Shown: piece by piece, positions 1 to 4,455 of the stretch | How the letters are laid out: the number at the start of each line of letters is the position of its first letter | Numbering within the stretch: position 1 is the stretch's first letter | Made by a program: the position numbers and the translations under genes | DNA from: Acetobacteraceae bacterium | Lineage (GTDB): Bacteria > Pseudomonadota > Alphaproteobacteria > Zavarziniales > Zavarziniaceae | Direction: 5' to 3' | Assembly (NCBI GenBank): GCA_947379865.1 | Contig: CANCOY010000133.1 | Location: 1-8,897 of the forward strand | Length of the DNA stretch: 8,897 bases | Notes under the pieces: model-generated | Seen by the model: only the letters and a program-made list of their open reading frames with translations | The model's database searches: none | Told to the model about the DNA's origin: nothing

Positions 1-155
1 CCGGCACCATCCACCAGCACCCGAAACGCCCACCGATCCCGATCCGCCTTCCACAGCAGATTCACCACCGCATGCAAGCCGGCCGACGCCAGGATCAACA
101 AACTCGCCAACGTATCCGCCGCCGGCAGCACCAAGGGAACAGACAGAACACCCAC
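1..155 (-). CDS. EamA/DMT-family transporter, N-terminal fragment (runs off left edge)
   Basis: The reverse strand stays open from a GTG at 155-153 to the window edge, giving 51 codons; the in-frame stop TAA lies just upstream. The peptide has a hydrophobic first helix, then LASLLILASAGLHAVVNLLW followed by KADRDRW. That is the pattern at the start of drug/metabolite transporter (EamA) proteins, where helix 1 ends in an 'LLHAxWNxLxK' type sequence before a short charged turn. Members are inner-membrane proteins with about ten helices that export or import small metabolites; the substrate cannot be told from this piece. The start is uncertain. GTG 155 has no Shine-Dalgarno sequence in front, and TTG 134 or GTG 131 are alternatives. 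No other reading of these bases looks like protein, but the fragment is short, so the family call is moderate. Confidence 0.55.
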   Translation of the reverse strand, partial: MGVLSVPLVLPAADTLASLLILASAGLHAVVNLLWKADRDRWAFRVLVDGA

Positions 156-160
156 CGCAA

Positions 161-166
161 ATTATG
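161..166 (-). promoter_or_regulatory. Possible -10 element for the EamA-like gene
   Basis: On the minus strand the hexamer CATAAT (5/6 to TATAAT) ends five bases before the GTG start of the transporter. Transcription from it would begin about at the GTG, so the message could be nearly leaderless, which fits the missing Shine-Dalgarno sequence. No good -35 hexamer sits at the right distance. Weak evidence. Confidence 0.25.
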
Positions 167-191
167 ACAAAACGATGACGGCACTCTGCAT

Positions 192-236
192 GGGGGCGGG
201 AGGGCGTGCAATGGGGGGCTGCCTCAAGCTGGGGGG
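192..236 (+). other. Cluster of G-runs, possible G-quadruplex
   Basis: Plus-strand runs of G occur at 192-196, 198-200, 202-204, 213-218 and 231-236. The first four are separated by 1, 1 and 8 bases. This is slightly outside the usual loop limit of 7, so folding is possible but not assured. It lies about 25-70 bp upstream of the candidate -10 element of the EamA-like gene, with the G-rich strand as template for that gene. Confidence 0.25.
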
Positions 237-408
237 ATCCCCACCTTGCCCTCTCCCGGGCCGTTTCAATAATCCTGCCGCACTAACCCAACCTGCTCTC
301 GAACGCTTTCCTCCTCTCCGGCACCATTGGATCAGAAGACAAGCTCAATTCCAGCCCGGATTGAGGCACGCCGTCCAGGTGTTCGCTGTGCCCAGGGACG
401 TTTTGTGT

Positions 409-422
409 CCCGTTGCAACGGG
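409..422. repeat. Perfect 14-bp palindrome just past the MFS stop codon
   Basis: CCCGTTGCAACGGG is self-complementary over all 14 bases and begins 6 bases downstream of the MFS stop codon. On the plus strand it is followed by CATTTTCA, and on the minus strand by a sequence with no U-tract, so it is a poor intrinsic terminator for the MFS message. It could stop plus-strand antisense transcription, form a weak 5-bp hairpin, or be a regulator site. Only the palindrome itself is certain. Confidence 0.35.
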
Positions 423-427
423 CATTT

Positions 428-1723
428 TCAGATGTGCTTCCGGCTTCGCCGCCTGCCTTCCCCCACCCGCACCAGCACCCCCACCAGCGCCACATTTGCC
501 ACGGCCAGGCCCGCCATCAGGCCCAGCACGACCTCCGCGCCCAGATGGTCGAGCAGCAGGCCGCCGAGTGCTGGGGCGGCGGCGACGGCGATCTGGCCGG
601 GGCGGGCGAGGAGGCCCATGACCAAGGGGTAGTCGCGGGGGCCGAACAAGGCGAGGGGCAGGGCGCCCCGCACGATGGTGAGAATGCCGTTGCCAGCGCC
701 ATAGAGCAGCAGGGCCACGGCCGGCAGATGCAGGGCGGCAAAGGGCAGGTCAAGGGCGAGGAGGCCAAGGCCCAGCGCCGTCAGCACGCTGGCCACCAGC
801 AGGGTGCGGATCGGGTGCAGGCGGCCGCCAAAGGCCAGTTCCAGCAGGCGCGCGCCCACCTGCGCCGGGCCGATCAGCATGCCCAGCGCCACCGCATCGG
901 CTGCGGCCACACCATTGGCCTGCACCAGTGTAACCAGATGAATTAACAATACCGTCGCCAGGAACCCCGCCACCATCAGCACGCTGGCCAGCAGCAGGAA
1001 CTGCAGGCGTTGCGGGCCCGCAAGGATGGGCCGCGTAGGGGGCGCCGACTGGGAAAGCGCAGGCATTTCTGCCAGCACACGTTGTGCCGCCCTGGGCGCC
1101 ACCCGGGGCACCGCCAGCAGGATAAGCGGCAGGCAGACGGCCAGCATCAGGCCGCCATAGGCGAGGCAGGCGCCGCGCCAGCCCACCTGCGCCACCAGAA
1201 AGGCCGACAGGGGCCAGCACACCGTGCTGGCAAAGCCGCCAAACAGGGTAATGGCCGTAATCCCCCTGCGCGCCACCCCTTCGCCCGCGCCCACCCCTTC
1301 GCCCGTGCCCGTGCCCAGCGCCCCCACCAGGGTGGAGAAGGCGGCATCATAGAGGGTGGCACTCATGCCAAGGCCCAGCACCACCCAGCCCAGCACATAG
1401 ACCGCCGGATGCGGCGCCAGCCCCAGCACCGCCAGCCCCAGGGCCAGCAGGCCAAAGCCCCCCGCCATCACAGGCCGCCCACCATGGGCTGCAATCAGCC
1501 GCCCCACGCGCGGCGCCGCGAGGCCAGAGACCAGCAGGCCCAGCGAAACGCCGCCCGCCAGCAGGCTTAGCGGCCAGCCCGTGTCCTCTGCCATGGGCCG
1601 GGCCAGCACCGTGGCCAGATAGAAGCTCGATCCCCAGGCCAGCACCTGCACCAGCCCCAGCGCCCCCACCAGCAGCCGGGGTGCTGCCCCGGCCCCCGTT
1701 CCTGCCTCTACCCCAGCCGCCAT
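428..1723 (-). CDS. MFS (major facilitator superfamily) transporter
   Basis: The product is 431 residues, almost entirely hydrophobic helices with short Arg-rich loops, the size and make-up of a 12-helix MFS permease of the inner membrane. Helix 1 carries VLAWGSSFYLATVLARPM (about residues 27-44), followed by 'DTGWP'. The 'WGSSFYL...M..DTGW' pattern is recurrent in an uncharacterised bacterial MFS group related to sugar or drug efflux permeases. The helix 2-3 loop has the degenerate MFS signature GRLIAAHGGRPV (about residues 74-85). A long interdomain loop (about 200-230) separates the two six-helix halves. I chose ATG 1723 because AGGA lies three bases upstream and a -10-like GATAAT predicts a transcript starting near 1741. 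An in-frame TTG at 1741 would add six residues. The cytoplasmic loop between helices 4 and 5 contains an 18-bp in-frame duplication. Substrate unknown. The gene is divergent from the Fic gene; no functional link is evident. Confidence 0.85.
   Translation of the reverse strand: MAAGVEAGTGAGAAPRLLVGALGLVQVLAWGSSFYLATVLARPMAEDTGWPLSLLAGGVSLGLLVSGLAAPRVGRLIAAHGGRPVMAGGFGLLALGLAVLGLAPHPAVYVLGWVVLGLGMSATLYDAAFSTLVGALGTGTGEGVGAGEGVARRGITAITLFGGFASTVCWPLSAFLVAQVGWRGACLAYGGLMLAVCLPLILLAVPRVAPRAAQRVLAEMPALSQSAPPTRPILAGPQRLQFLLLASVLMVAGFLATVLLIHLVTLVQANGVAAADAVALGMLIGPAQVGARLLELAFGGRLHPIRTLLVASVLTALGLGLLALDLPFAALHLPAVALLLYGAGNGILTIVRGALPLALFGPRDYPLVMGLLARPGQIAVAAAPALGGLLLDHLGAEVVLGLMAGLAVANVALVGVLVRVGEGRRRSRKHI
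1274..1309. repeat. 18-bp tandem duplication inside the MFS gene
   Basis: Two adjacent 18-bp units (1274-1291 and 1292-1309) differ at a single base (C1288 versus T1306), and a partial third unit follows. Because the unit is six codons long the frame is kept. It encodes the Gly/Glu/Val stretch GTGEGVGAGEGV at about residues 138-149 of the permease, predicted in the cytoplasmic loop between helices 4 and 5. It looks like replication slippage in a tolerant loop. Confidence 0.7.
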
Positions 1724-1747
1724 CCGTCCTGCCCCCCGCAAGGGCGC

Positions 1748-1775
1748 ATTATCGCCTGCCCGCCCGCCAGACCAA
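1748..1775 (-). promoter_or_regulatory. Candidate sigma-70-type promoter of the MFS gene
   Basis: On the minus strand TTGGTC (1775-1770) is followed after 16 bases by GATAAT (1753-1748), which matches TATAAT at 5 of 6 positions. Transcription would start near 1741, about 18 bases before ATG 1723, leaving room for the AGGA ribosome site. The -35 matches at only three positions, so the call rests mostly on the -10 and the geometry. Confidence 0.35.
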
Positions 1776-1838
1776 GCCCTGCCCGGCGCATGGCCCCGCA
1801 GCGGTTTTCATGAACTGGCCCCTAAAATCATGGGTTTT

Positions 1839-1862
1839 CATGGAAAAATATCGTTTTTCATG
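1839..1862. promoter_or_regulatory. CATG/A-tract dyad in the Fic leader
   Basis: Within the phased array, CATG-G-AAAAA, a TATCG spacer, and TTTTT-CATG form a 24-bp inverted repeat with a single unpaired G at 1843. This gives nine base pairs around a five-base centre. As DNA it looks like a dimer operator overlapping the region just upstream of GATAAT (1862-1867). As RNA it would be a weak, mostly A-U hairpin. It is not followed by a T-run, so it is unlikely to be a terminator. Confidence 0.4.
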
Positions 1863-1867
1863 ATAAT
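1862..1867 (+). promoter_or_regulatory. Possible -10 element of the Fic gene
   Basis: GATAAT matches TATAAT at 5 of 6 positions and would start transcription near 1874, some 34 bases before ATG 1908. No clear -35 is present; the matching -35 position falls inside the CATG dyad, as expected if an activator or repressor acts there. If real, it rules out the upstream ATGs at 1830 and 1860 as starts. Confidence 0.25.
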
Positions 1868-1907
1868 CACCAAAAAAGAAGCGTTTTTCACGGAACTCAG
1901 GCATTTG

Positions 1908-3452
1908 ATGGCAAATGGTCAGGAAAACCCTTATCCAGGTCCGCTGGCCGTGTTTGGCGACCGTCGCTTGCCGGAGCTTGCCGTGCCGGTGGGCTATGCG
2001 GCCCTGATCGCGGCCCATGGCCTGCAGGTGCCGCTGCCCCACACACTTGCCGCCATTGCCCCCCGGCACCGCCGCTATCAGGCGGATGGCTGGGCTATCT
2101 ATACCCCGCGCCATGCACCAGTGGCTGATCTGGCAGGTCATCTGACCTTTGCCTTGAAATATGAAGGCCTCGATCTGGGTGTTCTGAAAGCCCTGTTTCG
2201 CGCCATCGGCCCGGCAGCGGTGGAGGCCCTGGTCCGGGCGAACCCCACGGGCACCTATGCCCGGCGGGTCTGGTTTCTTTATGAATGGCTGCTGGAGGCT
2301 CGGCTGGATCTTCCCCCGGTCGAGCACGCCACCTATGTACAGGTTGTCGATCCGGCGCTGCAATATGGCTCAGGCGGCGTCAGGTCTGGCCGGCATAGGG
2401 TCAGAAACAATCTGCCCGGCACGCCTGCCTTTTGCCCAATGGTCTTTCGCACACCGGCGCTGGATGCCTTTCAGGCGCGTGACCTCGCCGCCCAGGCCCG
2501 TGGTGCCATGGCCCGGGTAGCGCCTGGCGTTCTTGCCCGTGCCGCCGCCTTCCTCTTGCTGAAGGATTCCCGCTCCAGTTTCGCCATCGAGGGCGAGCGG
2601 CCGACACCGGCGCGCGTGCAGCGCTGGGGCCAGGCCATTGGCGAGGCGGCCAGGCGTCCCTTTGACCTGCCAGACATGCTGCGCCTGCAGCGCATCCTGA
2701 TTGGCGACGCCAGCTTTGTGCGTCTTGGCCTGCGCACCGCGGGTGGCTTTGTGGGTGACCATGATCGCGATGGCACGCCGCTGCCCGAGCACATCAGCGC
2801 CCGGCCAGAGGATCTGGTGGACCTCATCGAGGGCCTCGTCGCCTTTGACCGCACGGTGGCGCGCGACCTCGACGCCGTCATTGCCGCAGCGGTGATGGCC
2901 TTTGGCCTTGTCTATATCCACCCCCTCGAGGATGGGAATGGGCGCCTGCACCGCTACCTCATGCACCATGTGCTGGGGCAGCGGGGCTATAACCCGCCCG
3001 GCCTCGTGTTCCCCGTCTCGGCCGCCATCCTTGACCGCATCACGGATTACCAGCGCGCGTTGGAAAGCCACGCCCGCCGCATCCTGCCGCTTATCACCTG
3101 GGAGGTCACTGCCGAGGGCAATGTCCACGTCCTGAACCAGACGGCCGATTTCTATCGCTATTTCGACGCAACGCCCCATGCCGAATTTCTCTATGCCTGT
3201 GTGGCCCATACGGTGGACGTCGACCTGCCGGCGGAGACCAGCTTCCTGCAAAGCCACGACGCCTTCCGGCGGGGTCTGGACGACATCGTCGACATGCCCA
3301 ATCGCCTTGGCGACCTGCTGTTTCGCTTCCTGCACCAGAACGCGGGCCGGCTCTCGAAGCGTGCGCAGGCAGAAGAGTTCAGGGACCTGACCCAGGCCGA
3401 AATCGCGCGCGTCGAACGGCTCTACGCCGAGGCCTTTGGGATCGACCCCTAA
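1908..3452 (+). CDS. Fic-domain protein (class II, self-inhibited; likely AMP-transferase)
   Basis: Fic enzymes usually transfer AMP from ATP to a Ser, Thr or Tyr hydroxyl of a target protein. From ATG 1908 the product is 514 residues. The Fic core motif HPLEDGNGRLHR sits at about 338-349, with the catalytic His, the Mg-binding acidic residue, the Gly-Asn-Gly anion pocket and both Arg residues intact; the usual Phe after HP is Leu. SFAIEG at about 224-229 fits the (S/T)xxxE(G/N) inhibitory helix, whose Glu blocks the ATP gamma-phosphate in class II Fic proteins. Segment 280-294 (GFVGDHDRDGTPLP) is the target-binding flap region. The N-terminal 200 residues and the C-terminal 120 residues (QTADFYRYFDA onward) match my memory of a widespread ~510-residue bacterial Fic family; the target is unknown. 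In-frame ATGs at 1860 and 1830 exist but lie in the repeat array. ATG 1908 has a weak AGG six bases upstream and an N-terminus of the usual length. No antitoxin gene adjoins it, which fits built-in inhibition. Confidence 0.88.
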   Translation: MANGQENPYPGPLAVFGDRRLPELAVPVGYAALIAAHGLQVPLPHTLAAIAPRHRRYQADGWAIYTPRHAPVADLAGHLTFALKYEGLDLGVLKALFRAIGPAAVEALVRANPTGTYARRVWFLYEWLLEARLDLPPVEHATYVQVVDPALQYGSGGVRSGRHRVRNNLPGTPAFCPMVFRTPALDAFQARDLAAQARGAMARVAPGVLARAAAFLLLKDSRSSFAIEGERPTPARVQRWGQAIGEAARRPFDLPDMLRLQRILIGDASFVRLGLRTAGGFVGDHDRDGTPLPEHISARPEDLVDLIEGLVAFDRTVARDLDAVIAAAVMAFGLVYIHPLEDGNGRLHRYLMHHVLGQRGYNPPGLVFPVSAAILDRITDYQRALESHARRILPLITWEVTAEGNVHVLNQTADFYRYFDATPHAEFLYACVAHTVDVDLPAETSFLQSHDAFRRGLDDIVDMPNRLGDLLFRFLHQNAGRLSKRAQAEEFRDLTQAEIARVERLYAEAFGIDP

Positions 3453-3952
3453 TCGCACCAGGTGGCGCGGGTCTTGCCGTTATAGGCGCGGCCGAAGCCG
3501 GTCTGGATGAGGTTGGCGGCGAGGTTCTGGCCGGCGGCGTTGTGGACGTCGGCCAGCACGCGGCCGCCGTATTTGTCGTTGCGGATGTTGGTGAGGGTCA
3601 CGGGGCCGTTGGCGGTGAGGCTGGTGAGGGCGGTGCGGGCGGCCTCAGCCGCCGTGCGTTCGGCAGCACAGCGGGCGTGCAGTTCCGGCGTGTCGAGGCC
3701 CAGCAGGCGCACCTTGATGGTCACATCCTGCCCCAGCCAGATGCGCACCCGCACCGCCAGGGTATCGCCATCCACCGCCTCCAGCACCTCGCCCTCATAG
3801 GGGCCGGCCAGTTCGCCCGTGGCGCTGCTGACAAGTTGCAGCGCCGGGGTGGCGTCCATGTCCCTTGTCAGATCCGTCTGCAGGCCAAGCCCGGCTGCCC
3901 CGGCCATCAGGGCCGCAACACCCGCCCGCACTGCCAGCGCGCCCGCCTGCAT
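3449..3952 (-). CDS. Thermonuclease (staphylococcal nuclease-like) family protein, exported or membrane-anchored
   Basis: The 167-residue product is an SNase-fold OB-barrel phosphodiesterase. The catalytic set of Staphylococcus nuclease is present in order: Ca-binding Asp in DGDT (D63), Arg in VRLLGLDTPE (R82), Asp (D87), the general-base Glu (E90), and the second catalytic Arg in DKYGGRVLA (R131). It therefore looks active and should cut DNA or RNA with Ca2+. Residues 5-24 form a hydrophobic stretch after one Arg, a likely signal peptide or anchor, and no lipobox is seen. Cys95 and the C-terminal Cys166 (in the family's typical terminal 'R..WC') could form a disulphide, consistent with a periplasmic location. 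ATG 3952 gives the N-terminal hydrophobic segment and a normal length, although the ribosome site is weak. It converges on the Fic gene, sharing bases of both stop codons. Role in the cell unknown; possibly nutrient scavenging or extracellular DNA processing. Confidence 0.88.
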   Translation of the reverse strand: MQAGALAVRAGVAALMAGAAGLGLQTDLTRDMDATPALQLVSSATGELAGPYEGEVLEAVDGDTLAVRVRIWLGQDVTIKVRLLGLDTPELHARCAAERTAAEAARTALTSLTANGPVTLTNIRNDKYGGRVLADVHNAAGQNLAANLIQTGFGRAYNGKTRATWCD

Positions 3953-3990
3953 GATTCGCCCACCCCGCTTCTGCCGATGCGTGGAAGGCT

Positions 3991-4018
3991 AGAATAGGAA
4001 AATGAACAAATCCTGAAC
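3991..4018 (-). promoter_or_regulatory. Weak candidate promoter of the nuclease gene
   Basis: The only AT-rich stretch upstream of the nuclease contains, on the minus strand, GTTCAG (4018-4013), 16 bases, then TATTCT (3996-3991). A transcript would start near 3984, leaving about 30 bases of leader. Both hexamers match the consensus imperfectly. Confidence 0.2.
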
Positions 4019-4030
4019 TTGCGATGGGGT

Positions 4031-4055
4031 GTCAGAAGTGCAGGGCGTCAGAAGT
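4031..4055. repeat. Decayed 16-bp tandem duplication at the SDHAF4-like stop codon
   Basis: GTCAGAAGT occurs at 4031-4039 and again at 4047-4055, exactly 16 bp apart, with partial matches between. The second copy contains the TGA stop of the minus-strand gene, so the last codons plus stop (ACTTCTGAC) are repeated just past the gene end. It is probably slippage, without evident effect on the protein. Confidence 0.4.
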
Positions 4056-4272
4056 CGCTGATGATGCCGTTCTTTTCCCAGTCGCCATAGCGGGTGGGTT
4101 CCGGCCCCTTGCGGCCGCCATATTCCGTGGGGCTGTCGCTGTCGGGCGCTGCTGCCGGGATTGGGGTTGCAGTGGCTGTGGCTGGGGCGGCCTCAGCTTC
4201 GTCCAAGGCCACCTCTTCTGCGTCGGGGGGCAGGGGGGCGATGGGGCGGCGGGGCGGGACGGGCTCGGCCAT
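4048..4272 (-). CDS. Succinate dehydrogenase assembly factor 4 family protein (DUF1674)
   Basis: This is a 74-residue protein. Its last 24 residues read YGGRKGPEPTRYGDW then EKNGIISDF, the hallmark of the DUF1674/SDHAF4 family: a conserved GPEPTRYGDWE block and a terminal DF. The eukaryotic members bind flavinated SdhA in the mitochondrial matrix and protect it until it joins SdhB; the bacterial ones are assumed to act in the same step in the cytoplasm. The N-terminal 50 residues are Pro/Ala/Glu-rich and look disordered, as is normal here. ATG 4272 was chosen because AAAGGA lies a few bases upstream; the frame is open far upstream only because it is antisense to htpX. It is divergent from htpX, an arrangement I recall from other alphaproteobacteria. 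The opposite strand of codons for residues about 4-16 is a strong G-run cluster. Confidence 0.88.
   Translation of the reverse strand: MAEPVPPRRPIAPLPPDAEEVALDEAEAAPATATATPIPAAAPDSDSPTEYGGRKGPEPTRYGDWEKNGIISDF
4225..4258 (+). other. Potential G-quadruplex antisense to the SDHAF4-like N-terminus
   Basis: Plus-strand G-runs at 4225-4230, 4233-4238, 4243-4246, 4251-4254 and 4256-4258 are separated by 2, 4, 4 and 1 bases, within the usual limits for an intramolecular quadruplex. The runs encode, on the minus strand, the Pro-rich start of the SDHAF4-like protein, so amino-acid composition alone could explain them. The G-rich strand is the template strand of that gene. Confidence 0.3.
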
Positions 4273-4316
4273 GGGGATCCTTTGGGGTGCGGGCGGCAAA
4301 TTCGGACGGGGTGATG

Positions 4317-4346
4317 CTTGACGGCGGCGGCGCCGGGGCCACATGT
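4317..4346 (+). promoter_or_regulatory. Candidate heat-shock (RpoH-type) promoter for htpX
   Basis: CTTGAC (4317-4322), then 16 bases, then CCACATGT (4339-4346). The first resembles the -35 (CTTGAA/C) of RpoH promoters, and the second matches CCCCATAT at 6 of 8 positions. HtpX is heat-inducible in E. coli, so the position makes sense. A transcript would start near 4353, giving a leader of about 100 bases. Matches this short occur by chance in GC-rich DNA, so this is tentative. Confidence 0.3.
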
Positions 4347-4373
4347 CAGACGCGCCCCAGACATAGGGCGCGG

Positions 4374-4394
4374 CGGGGCCTGGGAAAAGCCCCG
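4374..4394 (+). other. Small hairpin in the htpX leader
   Basis: CGGGGC (4374-4379) and GCCCCG (4389-4394) can pair across a nine-base loop containing GGGAAAA. No U-run follows, so it is not a typical terminator. It could be a leader structure with no regulatory role, as short GC stems are common here. Confidence 0.25.
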
Positions 4395-4436
4395 TCGTCG
4401 GCCACCCGGGCCAGCCCCCCGAACAGGGGAGGCCCC

Positions 4437-4446
4437 GGAAGAGGGG
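4437..4446 (+). promoter_or_regulatory. Purine-rich ribosome binding site that leaves two possible htpX starts
   Basis: GGAAGAGGGG is the only Shine-Dalgarno-like tract before htpX. Its GGAAG half is five bases from ATG 4447, and its AGGGG half is nine bases from ATG 4456. The two ATGs are in frame, so the product would be 292 or 289 residues. Confidence 0.5.
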
Positions 4447-4455
4447 ATGCTTGCC

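Larger units (their letters stand above)
156..427. other. Non-coding stretch with G-runs and palindromes
   Basis: This lies between the 5' end of the EamA-like gene and the 3' end of the MFS gene, both on the minus strand. The open frames across it have proline/arginine-rich or Trp/Gly-rich products with no family resemblance and run into the MFS gene on the wrong strand, so I treat it as non-coding. It contains G-runs at 192-218 and 231-236, a GGGGATCCCC palindrome at 233-242 and a CCCGTTGCAACGGG palindrome at 409-422. It is less GC-rich than the flanking genes in places (about 260-360). No RNA gene is recognisable. Confidence 0.6.
1805..1894. promoter_or_regulatory. Helically phased TTTTCATG element array upstream of the Fic gene
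   Basis: An AT-rich island in GC-rich surroundings carries the core TTTTCATG at 1805, 1835 and 1855, a TTTTCACG variant at 1885, and an AAAATCATG variant at 1824. The CATG (or CACG) cores begin at 1809, 1829, 1839, 1859 and 1889, so every gap is an exact multiple of 10 bp (20, 10, 20, 30). Similar elements on one face of the helix are what a cooperative DNA-binding protein or an oligomeric repressor would use. The array lies between the divergent MFS and Fic genes, closest to Fic. It spans the two earlier in-frame ATGs of the Fic frame and the candidate Fic -10 element. The regulator is unknown; the spacing is seen directly, the function is inferred. Confidence 0.5.

Noticed and set aside
175..621. 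A 148-residue plus-strand frame at the left end
   Set aside because: It is Pro/Arg/Gly-rich, runs antisense into the MFS gene and has no family resemblance.
1843..1880. Intrinsic terminator made of A- and T-tracts in the MFS-Fic gap
   Set aside because: The stems are A-U only and no GC stem precedes a T-run; an operator or chance dyad fits better.
1830..1907. Longer Fic protein starting at ATG 1830 or 1860
   Set aside because: Both ATGs are part of the repeated CATG elements, lack ribosome sites, and would put AT-rich regulatory-looking DNA into the coding region. Not excluded without N-terminal data.
1749..2363. A 204-residue minus-strand frame across the MFS-Fic gap
   Set aside because: It is antisense to the start of the Fic gene and covers the repeat array; the product has no known features.
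2370..3458. A 362-residue minus-strand frame opposite the Fic gene
   Set aside because: It mirrors Fic codons in the complementary frame and has no recognisable motif or ribosome site.
1908..3952. Fic gene and nuclease gene as a defence or toxin-antitoxin pair
   Set aside because: They are convergent, not co-transcribed. The nuclease has an export signal and the Fic protein carries its own inhibitory motif, so adjacency alone does not make a system.
4318..4455. N-terminal extension of htpX from 4318
   Set aside because: The extra 46 residues are Pro/Arg-rich, have no ribosome site, and lie in the likely leader; HtpX proteins begin with the hydrophobic helix.
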